A stretch of DNA of 64,000 bases from Parashewanella curva (lineage in GTDB: Bacteria > Pseudomonadota > Gammaproteobacteria > Enterobacterales > Shewanellaceae): contig NZ_ML014775.1 in the NCBI RefSeq assembly GCF_003675895.1, positions 1-64,000 of the forward strand. Reading direction: 5' to 3'. The position numbers were made by a program, and so were the translations under genes. The notes beneath the pieces are model-generated. The model had not been told where the DNA came from, did not search any database, and was given only the letters and a program-made list of their open reading frames with translations. The stretch's first letter is position 1; every line of letters starts with the position of its first letter. Of this stretch, positions 18,832-29,648 are shown piece by piece.

Positions 18832-20283
18832 TTATAGCTTAGATTCAAACTCGCTAAATTCAGCATGTACTTGTTCGTTTGCTGGTGCTGCGTAGCTGGC
18901 AATCACACCAGCAATAGTTGCAAAGGCGAACCCTGGTAAAATTTCATATAAATCGAAAATACCGCCAGTAAGCTGTTTCCAGATGATGACAGTAAGGGCA
19001 CCCGTAATGATAGTGCTGATAGCACCAAGTTTGCTGTACTTCGACCAGAACAGAGATAACACTATAACAGGCCCAAAGGCGGCACCAAACCCAGCCCAAG
19101 CGTAGCTGACCAATGAGAGGACGCTGCTTTTTGGATCTAATGCGATAAATCCAGCAATTAATGAAATTGCAATAACGCTGAAGCGACTGATAAACATCAA
19201 TTCTTTACTGCTGGCTTTCTTTTTTATCCAACGTTTATAAAAATCTTCAGTGATCACACTTGAGCAAACCAACAACTGAGAGTCAATGGTACTCATAATG
19301 GCAGATAAAATGGCTGCAACCAGCAGACCGCCAATCCAAGGAGAAAAAGCAACTTGGGTTAAATGAATAAATACGGTTTCTGGGTTTTCTAATGGTTCAC
19401 TTGAGAAGTAAATAGCGCCTGCGAGACCTGTACCTAAAGCACCAATTAAAGATAAAACCATCCAGCTCATACTGATGCGGCGGGAAGTTTTAAGATCATT
19501 ATGATCTCCAATTGCCATAAATCGTGACAAAATATGAGGTTGCCCAAAATAACCAAGTCCCCAAGCTAACAGAGAAAGTAAGCCAATGACGGTGGTTTTA
19601 TCATTGAACATACTTAGCATACTCGGATCGAGTGCTTCGAGTTGGTGTTGATGTTCTGGTGCCATAAAGACGATAGTTGGAACCAGTAATAAGGCGACTA
19701 ACATTAAGCAGCCTTGGACAAAGTCAGTCCAGCACACGGCAAAAAAACCACCTAAAAAGGTGTATGAAACAATAATCACACTACCTACTAGCAGGGCTAT
19801 TGTGTAATCAAGACCAAAGACCTTTTGGAATAAAATGGCTCCGCCCACCATGCCTGATGAGGTATAAAAAGTGAAGAAAATTAAAATTGTGGCCGCAGAT
19901 ATCAGCTTCAATATGCCTTGTTTATCATGAAAGCGCTTTTCAAAGAAGTCTGGCAAGGTTAAAGCGTTATCAGCTTGCTCAGTATAAATTCGAAGACGTT
20001 TGGCAACAAAAAGCCAGTTAAGCCAAGCACCAAAAATAAGGCCGATACCAATCCAGGCGGAACTCAATCCTGTTAAATATACGGCACCGGGAAGCCCTAG
20101 CAATAACCAGCCTGACATGTCAGAAGCTCCAACACTCAATGCGGTAACGGCAGGTCCCATTTTTCGGCCACCTAAAATATAATCATCAAGGCTATCTGTT
20201 GATTTGTAGGCCCAAAATCCAATGGCTAGCATGGCAATAAGATAGCCACTAAATGTGATAATTATGGGTAGGCTAATTTCCAT
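18832..20283 (-). CDS. putP: Sodium/proline symporter
   Basis: A 483-residue SSS-family transporter with about 13 membrane helices, importing proline with sodium across the inner membrane. It follows E. coli PutP closely: DDYILGGRKMGPAVTALS, GASDMSGWLLLGLPGAVYL, GWGLGYFGQPHILSRFMA, CSSVITEDFYK and VSYAWAGFGAAFGPV, all typical of sodium and proline binding. ATG 20283 gives MEISLPIIITFSGY, the expected first helix. No putA is adjacent, so catabolism is encoded elsewhere. Confidence 0.93.
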   Translation of the reverse strand: MEISLPIIITFSGYLIAMLAIGFWAYKSTDSLDDYILGGRKMGPAVTALSVGASDMSGWLLLGLPGAVYLTGLSSAWIGIGLIFGAWLNWLFVAKRLRIYTEQADNALTLPDFFEKRFHDKQGILKLISAATILIFFTFYTSSGMVGGAILFQKVFGLDYTIALLVGSVIIVSYTFLGGFFAVCWTDFVQGCLMLVALLLVPTIVFMAPEHQHQLEALDPSMLSMFNDKTTVIGLLSLLAWGLGYFGQPHILSRFMAIGDHNDLKTSRRISMSWMVLSLIGALGTGLAGAIYFSSEPLENPETVFIHLTQVAFSPWIGGLLVAAILSAIMSTIDSQLLVCSSVITEDFYKRWIKKKASSKELMFISRFSVIAISLIAGFIALDPKSSVLSLVSYAWAGFGAAFGPVIVLSLFWSKYSKLGAISTIITGALTVIIWKQLTGGIFDLYEILPGFAFATIAGVIASYAAPANEQVHAEFSEFESKL

Positions 20284-20366
20284 AGTGTTCTGTTTCCATT
20301 ATTGTTATTTGTATTGTTTTGAATACTAACAGAAAGTCTATAAAAAAATCAGCTTATCTTTTTTTG

Positions 20367-22808
20367 TCACAAATATTGGTGGCCATAGGACTCTAGTGCG
20401 TCTTTTAACGACATCTTTGCACCGTTACCTCCAGCTTTAACATCGTATGAAATAAGCTCTGCTCCCCAAATCGGCACTAGTGTTGAGTCATTCCAGCAAT
20501 TAGCAGGCAATACGTGCTTTTTGCTTTGAAAGTCATTGCTCTTTAAGTATTCCAACATACCACTGACATTGCTGTATTTTGTGACATTTGAGACCATTTC
20601 TTTTGCCAGTTCTTCAGCGGTTAGTGGCTCAGGAGTAGGCAAGGGAAGTTCTAGTGCAACACCTTTTGTCACGTCCGTATCCGTTTTAAGGTAAGAACAG
20701 TGGAACGTTGGTTGTCGTGGACTTTTCGTTTCACTAGCAGTCGAAATACTGTAGTTAGGTATTTTTAACCATATTCTTCTAGCGCGTTTATGGGCTTCAA
20801 TAAGTCCTTTTGTTGTATGAACAACGTTAGGTAATCTTGGTTTTTCAGGGTAGCCAAGAAAACTTTTAATGTTCTCTATGCTGGTTGAACCGATTTCTTT
20901 TATTTCTTTGTTTAATTCTGCATTCCCAACTCTTAAGTGCAAATAGTAGGAGCCATTTTCGTATATAGATTCGAAGCTAACATTAAAGAGGGGAACGACT
21001 TCAGGAATAAGAAAGTTTCTTAAAAGATAAAAAGCATCGAGTTTTGTTTGTGGGTTTATAGGAAATTCATATAGTTCATCATTCCCTAATGCATTAAGCA
21101 GAGTTATATATGCATCATGGAAGCCTTCAGTTCCAGGACGACGCCAACTGTCTATTTTGGTTCTGAAGTTTTCAAATGAAATTGTGGCTGTAAATTCAAG
21201 TTCTAAATAAGAAGTGACTTGGTTTATCGTTTTAGCCTGTTTTGATGTTTTTGGGTATGAATCTGAAGCAAGCAAGATTTGCTCATTAAAGCAGACCTGC
21301 AACTGTATTGAGTTGTTAGAATGCATTTTTTGGCTAACAGTCAGTAGTGGTTTAGCTTCTGATTTGATGCTTTTTCTCAATTCCCTTAAATGGGGCAATA
21401 AAGCGTTTGTTAATTCTGTTTCGCTCATTTCCATCGGTATTTGAGACTGAATGTTAAATATAGTCTTAAATGTTTGATAAGCGGCGTCACTACAGCCTTC
21501 GTCACAAGACTTTTTCAGCTCCATCCATAGGTTATATCCAGCTTGTTTCTTATCCAGTTCGGCCTTTATTTGGGTTAATTGCTGTTGGTGCTTTTCTTGT
21601 ACGTGACTTCTAGGAATTAATTCCTCAACATTATTAAGTAAAGTAGTGATGCTTTCTGGGGCGTCATCATTAAATTCAATGTCCGTCAAAGTTAGAAGTA
21701 TGTGTTCGATTTCTGTATTTACTTGGCTTTGTACTGTCTCTTGATTAATGGTATTTACGAGAGGGTAGATGTCTTCAATATTTGCTTTAGTCGTTCCAAC
21801 AACTACCGAATCATCTACCAAGATTGCGATGGGTTTGGAGCAAAATAGATGAGTACCGTTGAAGCTTAAAGTGAGAAATTTGATATTTGCGCTTTCAATC
21901 TCAACTATTTCGGCAGTAAGTTTGGTATCGTGTTGTTCTATGCACAACTTCTGTATGTCTTGAAATGTTTGCAGATGCTCTACAAGGCTCTGCTCACGTT
22001 CAAGTTTTGCCAGTAAATATTGAACTTCAGGTCTGTCATCTGGTTTACACCTGCAAAGTAGGTATTCTATCTGCTCAATGCGGTTTAGCCGTTGAAGGTC
22101 ATCATGTTCATCCCCTTTGAATTTAGGGGAGTAAGCCATAATACAAACGTTGGGAAGTAAAGGGGAACCATCTGCGCTTTTAAGTGGTTGATAACGTTGG
22201 ACTTCGAAATACCAATCGCCTTCTTTTTCATGCTTAACAATTTTGAACTGTGACTGTAATTCTTCAGGGAGCAACTCGATTAACCGCTTTGCAGCTAAGA
22301 CGTACGAGTGCGCTGGGTTTCTCTGTGGTTGGGTTACTTCCTTAAATAACTCTTCGATTTCGGCCTGAGGCTGCCCTGCACAGTTATCGACAAACCACTG
22401 CCGGCTATTCAACCTACAGAACTCATGGAAACAAGCTAAATCACCAGTACTTTTAGCAGGAATTTCATTTTGAATGAATATAGCTTCATCATCATAGGTA
22501 ATGGAAAAACTCCATATATTCTGTTCCGCAAAATAGTTTGTGGACAAATTGAGTTTGGAGGCATCCTCTTTAGGCATTAATCGTTTCAATTGTAGATATG
22601 CCGACATGCGTTCTAGAGGTGGGAGATCTTGAGCAAACAGCTTGCTAACTTGCTGAGTAAATTTGGCTTTGTCATTAGTTAATAACTTCGCTTCAAGTTC
22701 GCAGAACGATGCAGGGTAGGGCTTGACCTGTTCTTGGAACTGTAATTGATTTTGGCCTGTAGCAAGTATAATTTCAGTTCGTTGGGGAGGAATTGAACCT
22801 AATGACAT
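20367..22808 (-). CDS. Second very large modular protein of unknown function
   Basis: An 813-residue protein of no family I recognise, with no signal peptide or membrane helix. It reads as five or six units of about 110-170 residues. Each has a helical part (for example AYLQLKRL, SYVLAAKRLIELL, FYLLRNFLI), a beta meander of alternating hydrophobic and polar residues (IWSFSITYD; SYYLHLRVGN) and a closing helix. Helix-beta-beta-beta-helix is the topology of double-stranded-RNA-binding folds among others, but no diagnostic residues support a name. The frame opens at TTG 22820. ATG 22808 is preferred because GAGG lies about 6 nt before it. The unit pattern and N-terminus resemble the protein at 11357-14848. 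Confidence 0.75.
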   Translation of the reverse strand: MSLGSIPPQRTEIILATGQNQLQFQEQVKPYPASFCELEAKLLTNDKAKFTQQVSKLFAQDLPPLERMSAYLQLKRLMPKEDASKLNLSTNYFAEQNIWSFSITYDDEAIFIQNEIPAKSTGDLACFHEFCRLNSRQWFVDNCAGQPQAEIEELFKEVTQPQRNPAHSYVLAAKRLIELLPEELQSQFKIVKHEKEGDWYFEVQRYQPLKSADGSPLLPNVCIMAYSPKFKGDEHDDLQRLNRIEQIEYLLCRCKPDDRPEVQYLLAKLEREQSLVEHLQTFQDIQKLCIEQHDTKLTAEIVEIESANIKFLTLSFNGTHLFCSKPIAILVDDSVVVGTTKANIEDIYPLVNTINQETVQSQVNTEIEHILLTLTDIEFNDDAPESITTLLNNVEELIPRSHVQEKHQQQLTQIKAELDKKQAGYNLWMELKKSCDEGCSDAAYQTFKTIFNIQSQIPMEMSETELTNALLPHLRELRKSIKSEAKPLLTVSQKMHSNNSIQLQVCFNEQILLASDSYPKTSKQAKTINQVTSYLELEFTATISFENFRTKIDSWRRPGTEGFHDAYITLLNALGNDELYEFPINPQTKLDAFYLLRNFLIPEVVPLFNVSFESIYENGSYYLHLRVGNAELNKEIKEIGSTSIENIKSFLGYPEKPRLPNVVHTTKGLIEAHKRARRIWLKIPNYSISTASETKSPRQPTFHCSYLKTDTDVTKGVALELPLPTPEPLTAEELAKEMVSNVTKYSNVSGMLEYLKSNDFQSKKHVLPANCWNDSTLVPIWGAELISYDVKAGGNGAKMSLKDALESYGHQYL

Positions 22809-22933
22809 TGATAACCTCAAAAATAACAGCCACTAAAACAAGATATTAGGCCTCTTTGAGGAAACAAGCATGTTAAATATGTTTAATTCGAGTGTAAGGA
22901 GAGGTTGGTGCTTATACACCAACCTAGGAGAGA

Positions 22934-23758
22934 TTATTCAGCGCTTCTTAATAATTCGTTTATTCCGACCTTGCTACGAGTTTTAGCATCGACCTTTTTA
23001 ACGATAATTGCAGCGTATAAGTTGTAGTTTCCACACTTGGACGGCAGTGTACCTGAAACAACTACTGAGCCAGCTGGTACTCGACCATAGTGAATTTCAC
23101 CAGTTTCACGGTCATAGATGCGGGTGCTTTGTCCAAGGTAAACCCCCATTGAAATTACAGAGCCCTCTTCAACTACAACACCTTCTACAACTTCTGATCT
23201 GGCGCCGATAAAGCAGTTGTCTTCAATAATGGTTGGGCCTGCTTGTAATGGTTCTAATACTCCTCCGATACCCACACCACCAGATAAATGAACGTTTTTA
23301 CCAATTTGTGCACATGAGCCAACAGTTGCCCAAGTGTCAACCATAGTGCCTTCATCAACATAAGCCCCTAAGTTGACGTAAGACGGCATCAATACCGTGT
23401 TTTTACCGATAAATGACCCTTTACGAACTGTGGCAGGTGGCACGACTCGCATTCCTTCAGCTTTAAAACGAGCTTCGTCATAATCCGCAAACTTTAGAGG
23501 TACTTTGTCGTAATACTTAGTTTCGCAACCATCTACAACTTCGTTATCAAAAATGCGGAAAGATAACAGCACGGCTTTTTTTAGCCATTGATTAACGACC
23601 CACTCACCATTGATTTTTTCGGCAACGCGGGCTTCACCGCTATCCAGCATTGCAATTGCGTTTTCAATATCCAGCTTTAACTCTGCGCTTACTGTGCTCG
23701 GGGTTATTGTGTCGCGTTCTTCAAACGCGGCTTCAATTCGTTGGCGTAAAGCCTCCAT
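22934..23758 (-). CDS. dapD: 2,3,4,5-tetrahydropyridine-2,6-dicarboxylate N-succinyltransferase
   Basis: A 274-residue enzyme of the succinylase branch of lysine and diaminopimelate synthesis, using succinyl-CoA. The N-terminal helical domain is followed by a left-handed beta-helix of hexapeptide repeats (about 105-220: [50 protein letters not shown]). It is a trimer in the family. It lies 16 bp downstream of glnD on the same strand, the usual gammaproteobacterial pairing. Confidence 0.96.
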   Translation of the reverse strand: MEALRQRIEAAFEERDTITPSTVSAELKLDIENAIAMLDSGEARVAEKINGEWVVNQWLKKAVLLSFRIFDNEVVDGCETKYYDKVPLKFADYDEARFKAEGMRVVPPATVRKGSFIGKNTVLMPSYVNLGAYVDEGTMVDTWATVGSCAQIGKNVHLSGGVGIGGVLEPLQAGPTIIEDNCFIGARSEVVEGVVVEEGSVISMGVYLGQSTRIYDRETGEIHYGRVPAGSVVVSGTLPSKCGNYNLYAAIIVKKVDAKTRSKVGINELLRSAE

Positions 23759-23774
23759 TGAATACTCCTATCAT

Positions 23775-26348
23775 TTATGATTTTGAATTTAATCGAGAAA
23801 CTAACGTTTCTTTTAAAAGTTGTTTTTGGTCATCGTCAAGCGCTTTGCCATCATGGGTTTGAATGCGGAAAAAGTCTTCAGCTCGTTCGCCTATGGTGGT
23901 AATTTTGGCTCCAACTAAGGTTATGTTGCATTGATAAAATATCTCGCCCACTTTTGCAAGTAATCCCGGCGCATCTAACGCGACTAATTCCATCATTGTG
24001 GTGGCGTTTCGCTTACTGGGTAAAAATGAGACCTGAGTATCAACTTGAAACGGGCGCATTTTTCGAGAGAGCTTTTTAAAGTTCGGTAATTTATCGTCAC
24101 TCGCTTTAATTGATTTTACCAATGCCTTTTGAATTGATTGAATACGTGATGCGCCTGACACCGTTTTTCCGTTTTGTTCAAGAATAATAAAGGTATCCAT
24201 AGCGTAGTTAGACTTAGTCGTCAGAATACTTGCATCGTGTACCGTGAGGTTTTTGTTATCCAGCACTGCCATTACTGTGGCAAATAATTTAGGGCGATTC
24301 AGGCAGTGTACAAATACTTCCGTGCCACCACGAGTTGCTTTTTTAGAGACCAATACTAGTGGATCTTCGCTGTCATGCTGAATAATAGACTGGGTGTGCC
24401 ATACAACTTGCTCAGGGGTGTGTCTTAAAAAGTAATCCGCTGGCATAGATTGCCAAAACTCATCAGCTTGAGCTGAATCAAAGTTATTTTCAATCAAACT
24501 TTTTTTAGCTTTCGCTTGGTGCTCTCTTACTCTGGCTCTTATGTCGGTAGTTTGTTCTTGGCCACGAGATAACATTCGCTGAGTAGCAAAATAAAGCTCT
24601 TTTAGTAAAGAGTCTTTCCAACCATTCCACAAGTTATCGTTGGTCGCTCTGATGTCTGCAACAGTAAGGCAGTAGAGATAATTAAGGCGATTATTATCTC
24701 GTACTTTTTCGGCAAAATCTAAGATGACATCGGGATCCGAAATATCTCGGCGTTGAGCGATCATAGACATTAATAAATGATTTTCGACTAACCAGCTGAC
24801 TAGGCGACCGTCATGATCATTCATGTTGTGATGCTTACAAAACGCTAATGCATCTACTGCGCCTAGCTTACTGTGATCACCACCACGACCCTTTCCAATG
24901 TCATGAAAAATAGCAGCTAATACTAATAAACCTCGTTTGGGTAAATGACGTGATATCTTTGAAGCTAAAGAAAGTTCTTCTTCATGCTCTGCCAAGAAAA
25001 AGCGATTGATGTTTTTTAATAATCGATGCGTATGTTCATCAACGGTATAAGCATGAAATAGGTCAAACTGCATTTGACCTTCTATTTGTTGCCATTCAGG
25101 CAAGTAGCTACTCAACACCCCGTGCTTATGCATAAATGAGAGGGCTGCGATACCTCGCTCGTGCTTCAGAATGGCTACAAATAATTGCCGACATTCAACA
25201 AAATCGACTAGAGGTCGATTGAGAGCGTTGAGTCCTTCACGCATTCTTCTTGAGGTGGTGGCATAAATGCCTTTAATACTTGGGTAATTAAGCGCAGTTA
25301 CCAGCATTAGCATGATGTTTTGTGGCACATGCAAGTCAACATGAGGTAGGGCATCAATATAGCTACCACGACGCTGATAGTCATCATTGATGCGCTTAAT
25401 TGGTAATTTCGATGCATGCCCTAATGTTGCTTGATAAAACAACTGCAGTAGTAATTCATTAAGTTCCATTACTCTGCGTACGGAGCAATAGAAGCGTTTC
25501 ATCATTTGTTCAACGGCGAGCTGATTTTCGTTGTTTTTAAAACCCATCATTTCAGCGACGTCTTTTTGGTAATCGAACAAAAGCCGGTTCTCATCTCGTC
25601 CTGTAAGCATGTGAAGAGCAAAGCGCAATTGCCAGAGGTAGTCGCGACATTCAAGGAGTTCGCTGAGTTCATCAGGCTCTAAAAAGCCACGAGCAACAAG
25701 CTCTTCAGTACTGCTGGCTTTAAAATGACGCATAGCAACCCAAGTGATATTCTGAATATCTCTGAGTCCACCGGGGCAACTTTTTAAGTTAGGCTCCAAG
25801 TCAAAAGCATTGTTTTTATCGTGTCTGTCTTTTTGTTCTTGATACTTAGCTTGGTAGAATTGATGTTCGGGCCAAAAGTCATCTTGATGTATGGCTTGCT
25901 GAAGCTGATAAAAGAGTACAGCTTCACCACATATCAATCGTGCTTCTAATAGTGACGTTGCAATAGTGACATCACCTCGTCCCAGTTCTGTACTTTCTTC
26001 AACGGTTCGAACACTGTGTCCAATTTCAAGGCCAATATCCCACATTAGCGTTAACACATCACTGATTGCGTTAAATTGCGCTTTGTTTGGAGCTTCAGCT
26101 ACCAGAAATAATAAGTCAATATCCGATTGAGGGTGCAAAGTGGCGCGACCATAACCACCAACAGCAACTAAGGCAATATTTTCTTTTTGTAATTTTTTAT
26201 CGTTCCAAACTTGCTTTAAAACACGGTCAATTTGCTGACAGCGTTGTTGAACTAGGTCTTCAATTGGCAGTTGTTGTTCGAATTGAGAAAGTAAACTTTG
26301 ATTATGATCTATGAGTGATTGCTTTAGTTCTACTATGGTTTTGTTCAT
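23775..26348 (-). CDS. glnD: Bifunctional PII uridylyltransferase/uridylyl-removing enzyme
   Basis: An 857-residue nitrogen sensor that uridylylates PII when glutamine is low and deuridylylates it when high. The nucleotidyltransferase domain has [20 protein letters not shown] (about 63-82). The helical linker precedes an HD domain with [12 protein letters not shown]. Two C-terminal ACT domains (about 675-740 and 785-855) bind glutamine. All catalytic motifs are intact and length is close to the E. coli 890. The ATG at 26348 has a short untranslated gap to asnB upstream. Confidence 0.96.
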   Translation of the reverse strand: MNKTIVELKQSLIDHNQSLLSQFEQQLPIEDLVQQRCQQIDRVLKQVWNDKKLQKENIALVAVGGYGRATLHPQSDIDLLFLVAEAPNKAQFNAISDVLTLMWDIGLEIGHSVRTVEESTELGRGDVTIATSLLEARLICGEAVLFYQLQQAIHQDDFWPEHQFYQAKYQEQKDRHDKNNAFDLEPNLKSCPGGLRDIQNITWVAMRHFKASSTEELVARGFLEPDELSELLECRDYLWQLRFALHMLTGRDENRLLFDYQKDVAEMMGFKNNENQLAVEQMMKRFYCSVRRVMELNELLLQLFYQATLGHASKLPIKRINDDYQRRGSYIDALPHVDLHVPQNIMLMLVTALNYPSIKGIYATTSRRMREGLNALNRPLVDFVECRQLFVAILKHERGIAALSFMHKHGVLSSYLPEWQQIEGQMQFDLFHAYTVDEHTHRLLKNINRFFLAEHEEELSLASKISRHLPKRGLLVLAAIFHDIGKGRGGDHSKLGAVDALAFCKHHNMNDHDGRLVSWLVENHLLMSMIAQRRDISDPDVILDFAEKVRDNNRLNYLYCLTVADIRATNDNLWNGWKDSLLKELYFATQRMLSRGQEQTTDIRARVREHQAKAKKSLIENNFDSAQADEFWQSMPADYFLRHTPEQVVWHTQSIIQHDSEDPLVLVSKKATRGGTEVFVHCLNRPKLFATVMAVLDNKNLTVHDASILTTKSNYAMDTFIILEQNGKTVSGASRIQSIQKALVKSIKASDDKLPNFKKLSRKMRPFQVDTQVSFLPSKRNATTMMELVALDAPGLLAKVGEIFYQCNITLVGAKITTIGERAEDFFRIQTHDGKALDDDQKQLLKETLVSRLNSKS

Positions 26349-26476
26349 GGGAGTACAGAGTGTTCAGGCTTATCTTACGTTAACATAGAGTTAAACTTAG
26401 AAAAAGTAGTGAGGGCGTGTTGATCTTGCGTGCTTATTTTTGCAGCGATAAATTGGTTATCTTTACAATCTGAGTT

Positions 26477-26498
26477 TAGAGGCCATATACGGCCTCTA
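26477..26498. terminator. Hairpin between asnB and glnD
   Basis: TAGAGGCC (26477-26484) and GGCCTCTA (26491-26498) form an 8-bp stem with a 6-nt loop just past the asnB stop. There is no T run on either side, so it may slow or process the transcript rather than stop it fully. Confidence 0.4.
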
Positions 26499-26506
26499 AT
26501 GAATTC

Positions 26507-28435
26507 CTAATTCGATAAATTAAATTTATCACCAATGATGATTGTACTAACGGCAATATGCATTTGTATGTCGAGCTGACCTAATTGTGATGGTGTTTTT
26601 TTAGTTAGGTTCGCACAAGCCTTTTGAAGTTTGGCGGCATCGAAAAATGGCACTGAATGAATTTTGTCACTGTGTATTGTGTCTAAAAAGAATTCAAGTA
26701 GTCTGGGGTTTTGGGATTTTACCGCTGGTGGCGCAAGGAAAGGGTGCTTGTTTCGTTTGTACATTGTATTCGTAAGCCATGGTTTCATGGCTTCACGCAA
26801 AAGATATTTTTCTTTTAATCCTCGGATTTTTAAATTCTCAGGCAGCTGAACCAGTAACTCTACGAGTTTATGATCCAAAAAAGGTAAGCGAGCTTCAATT
26901 GAATGTGCCATTTCCATTCTGTCGCCCAAATTTGTAAGTAAATAATGAGGAAGTAAGGTTCTAGTCCATGTGTACAAGCTTTGATTGAGTTTGCTTCTCC
27001 CTTTGATTGCAGAGTTAAAGTTAAGCTTTTCTATGAAGTCTTCGCAAGGATTTCTCTTGCCAATGTGTGCAAGATAATCTTTTTTTAAGATATCTCTGAA
27101 GAAGCTGGGGCCATGAATGAATGCGGCTACCCAGCTAGGGGTAAAACCAAGTTGGTTTTGTAATAAAGGTAAGCTGATTTCATCTTCAGCCATGACTATG
27201 CCTTTACTGACGGCATTAGATTGCTTAAGGTGCGCTTCAATTTCTGCTTTTTCGTCTTCACTTAATTCATCGCTATGATATTTCAAATAGTCCTGCCGAA
27301 AGCTGGGATAACCGGCTAAGAACTCATCTGCACCTTCACCGGTTAGAACAACTTTGAAGCCTTGTTTTTGAGTTTCTCTACTAAGGATGTATTTGGATAC
27401 GCCATGGCCATTAAGCACCGCTTTTTCAGAGTTATAAACGGAGTCGGCAAAGTTATCTGCAATGTCATCTGCGGTAACCGGAATGGGAACGAATCGGCTA
27501 TTTGTATGCTCTGCCATTTCCTTAGCGTAAGGAAACTCATCGTAATCCTTATGATCAAAACTCAGGGTAAGCGCGGTTATTTGTTTTTTTGAAAGATGTT
27601 GAGCCATACCCAATATTGAGCATGAATCGATACCGCCACTGAGATAACAAGCGACTGGAACATCGGCCATCAATCTAAGTTTAACTGCTTCTTGAAATTG
27701 TTCTGTAACGGCTTCGACAGCTTCTTGCTCACTGATGTTTAGGTTATGACCTTGCGTGGGATAATAAAAATCCCAATACGAAATCAAATCGATAGAGTAT
27801 GAATGTAACGGTTTTAGTAGGTAATGAGCAGGCTTAACTTCTTTAACTTGCTCAAACAAGGTGGCATCAGGGGTATGAAACATTGTAATTTCAGAAAAGA
27901 AAGTATCTTTGTCCCACTTAAGTGGTAAGCCAAGAGCTTTAAATGCTTTTATTTCAGAAGCAAAATAGATATTTACTTCATCTTGATAATAAAAAAGCGG
28001 TTTAATGCCAAAACGGTCTCTCCCAGCAAAGACACGATTTTTTTGTCTATCCCAGATGACAAATGCAAACTCACCCCGTAAATGTTCTAGGCAAGCTGTG
28101 CCATAGTGCAAATACAGATTAATTAAAATTTCGCTATCACAATGGGTTTTGAAGGTGTAACCCTGTTGCTGTAATTCTTGAGTGATTTTTTGGTAATCGT
28201 AAAACTCGCCATTAACGATTGCGACTATGCTTTTATCTTCACTTAGCATCGGTTGATGCCCACCTTTGAGATCAATGATACTCAAACGGGTATGACCTAG
28301 AAATACCGAGGTTCCTTTTTCTTGCCAAATGCCGGTTTCATCTGGTCCACGATGATTTAAAGCTGATAAAGCTGTTAATACTTGAGATTCAGAGATGGAA
28401 CGAGTTAAAGAAAAGGTTGCTAAGATCCCGCACAT
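26507..28435 (-). CDS. asnB: Glutamine-hydrolysing asparagine synthetase (AsnB type)
   Basis: A 642-residue enzyme making asparagine from aspartate, glutamine and ATP. It starts MCGILATF, so Cys2 becomes the N-terminal nucleophile of the class II glutaminase domain (about 1-200, with NHRGPDETG, GHTRLSIIDL and NGEFYDY). The synthetase domain has the pyrophosphate loop YLSGGIDSCS and TGEGADEFLAGY. The frame reaches TTG/ATG codons two residues upstream (28441), but Cys2 chemistry fixes the start at ATG 28435. At 642 residues it is longer than E. coli AsnB (554), closer to the AsnB-like group seen in biosynthetic loci. It sits unusually between map and glnD. Confidence 0.9.
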   Translation of the reverse strand: MCGILATFSLTRSISESQVLTALSALNHRGPDETGIWQEKGTSVFLGHTRLSIIDLKGGHQPMLSEDKSIVAIVNGEFYDYQKITQELQQQGYTFKTHCDSEILINLYLHYGTACLEHLRGEFAFVIWDRQKNRVFAGRDRFGIKPLFYYQDEVNIYFASEIKAFKALGLPLKWDKDTFFSEITMFHTPDATLFEQVKEVKPAHYLLKPLHSYSIDLISYWDFYYPTQGHNLNISEQEAVEAVTEQFQEAVKLRLMADVPVACYLSGGIDSCSILGMAQHLSKKQITALTLSFDHKDYDEFPYAKEMAEHTNSRFVPIPVTADDIADNFADSVYNSEKAVLNGHGVSKYILSRETQKQGFKVVLTGEGADEFLAGYPSFRQDYLKYHSDELSEDEKAEIEAHLKQSNAVSKGIVMAEDEISLPLLQNQLGFTPSWVAAFIHGPSFFRDILKKDYLAHIGKRNPCEDFIEKLNFNSAIKGRSKLNQSLYTWTRTLLPHYLLTNLGDRMEMAHSIEARLPFLDHKLVELLVQLPENLKIRGLKEKYLLREAMKPWLTNTMYKRNKHPFLAPPAVKSQNPRLLEFFLDTIHSDKIHSVPFFDAAKLQKACANLTKKTPSQLGQLDIQMHIAVSTIIIGDKFNLSN

Positions 28436-28522
28436 AAGCACAACTCATTGATTCAACATAGTTGTTTAATGTGGAGTAATAAAGAGAGAAGTTTAAATAA
28501 CTTGTTGTTATAGCTAATAACA

Positions 28523-28545
28523 GGGCTCTTTTTGGAAAAGAGCCC
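28523..28545 (-). terminator. Hairpin after map
   Basis: GGGCTCTTTT (28523-28532) and AAAAGAGCCC (28536-28545) form a perfect 10-bp stem with a 3-nt loop immediately past the map stop. The U tract is poor, so termination is likely but unproven. Confidence 0.6.
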
Positions 28546-28555
28546 TTAATGATCA

Positions 28556-29356
28556 TTACTTATGATTGATTACACGAGGAAAGTCTTCTTCTTCACGAAG
28601 CGTCAATACTTCGACACCTGTTTCAGTAACTAATAAAGTGTGTTCCCATTGTGCTGAGTTTTTACCGTCAGCGGTACGAACTGTCCATTTATCTTCAGCA
28701 TCAAGCACAGAAGTATTACGACCTGCATTAATCATTGGCTCGATGGTGAAACACATACCGGGACGAATTACTGTCTTATCATTATTCTTGTAATGTACTA
28801 CTTGAGGTTCTTCGTGAAATACCGCACCAATACCATGACCACAATAGTCTTGAACAATTGAATATTTCTCAAGCCCAGTTTTGCTGGCTTTGATGAACTT
28901 CTCGATAGTCGTTCCAATTTCACCCAGTTTCATGCCCGGGCGAACTTTACGAATAGCAAGATATAAGCTTTCTTGAGCGATACGACATAAACGTTTGTTC
29001 TTAGGGGTTACATCGCCGATTAAGAACATTTTCGAAGTGTCACCATGATAACCGTCGAGAATTACAGTGATGTCTAGGTTAACAATGTCGCCGTCTTTTA
29101 AAGGGGTATCATTTGGAATGCCGTGGCATATGACTTCATTGACAGATGTACAGATTGATTTTGGAAACCCATGGTAGTCTAAAGGTGCTGAAATGGCATT
29201 TTGTTCTTCAGTATATTTCGCACAAATGTCATTAAGTTCGTTAGTTGTTACGCCTGCTTTGACGTGTGGCTCAATCATTTCAAGGACTTGTGCTGCCAGT
29301 TTACCCGCGGCGCGCATTTTTTCAATTTCTTCAGCAGTCTTGATTGTGATACTCAT
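28556..29356 (-). CDS. map: Methionine aminopeptidase, type I
   Basis: A 266-residue metalloprotease removing the initiator methionine. All five metal ligands are in their motifs: two Asp in LDITVILDGYHGDTSKMF, His in GHGIG, Glu in FTIEPM and Glu in QWEHTLLV. The N-terminus ITIKTAEEIEKMRAAGKLAA is standard. It is transcribed divergently from rpsB, the usual gammaproteobacterial order. Confidence 0.97.
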   Translation of the reverse strand: MSITIKTAEEIEKMRAAGKLAAQVLEMIEPHVKAGVTTNELNDICAKYTEEQNAISAPLDYHGFPKSICTSVNEVICHGIPNDTPLKDGDIVNLDITVILDGYHGDTSKMFLIGDVTPKNKRLCRIAQESLYLAIRKVRPGMKLGEIGTTIEKFIKASKTGLEKYSIVQDYCGHGIGAVFHEEPQVVHYKNNDKTVIRPGMCFTIEPMINAGRNTSVLDAEDKWTVRTADGKNSAQWEHTLLVTETGVEVLTLREEEDFPRVINHK

Positions 29357-29394
29357 TCAATGATTCTCATATTGTAAATTTAGGGCGTGATAAA

Positions 29395-29424
29395 TTGCAT
29401 TGTACACCGTAATTATGGTATAAA
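29395..29424 (+). promoter_or_regulatory. Candidate rpsB-tsf promoter with GC-rich discriminator
   Basis: TTGCAT (29395-29400) and TATAAA (29419-29424) are 18 bp apart, followed directly by GCGCGCC. A GC-rich discriminator is the hallmark of stringently controlled ribosomal promoters. A second weaker option lies near 29490-29520 (TGTCGA and ATTATA, 17-bp spacing). The 368-bp map-rpsB gap holds no supported gene. Confidence 0.4.
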
Positions 29425-29648
29425 GCGCGCCGTTACGTTTATTCTGACAGCTTGGGTAGAAAGTTACTCGATAATTTTCAATGATTCTTAGCTGTCGAGC
29501 ATAGATGTGGCCGCCATTATACATGGCAAAGATACTTATACTCAACGAAGATGAATCTAAGTTAAGTAAAGGTAAATTAACTACTAAATCACACACGTAT
29601 CGTCACATTTTTCGGGGTGCCTGGAATCAAATTTTGGGTCGAATAAAT

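Noticed and set aside
20367-22808. Naming the 813-residue protein a dsRNA-binding protein
   Set aside because: Only the strand/helix order suggests it; the conserved lysine motif at the start of the last helix is not seen.
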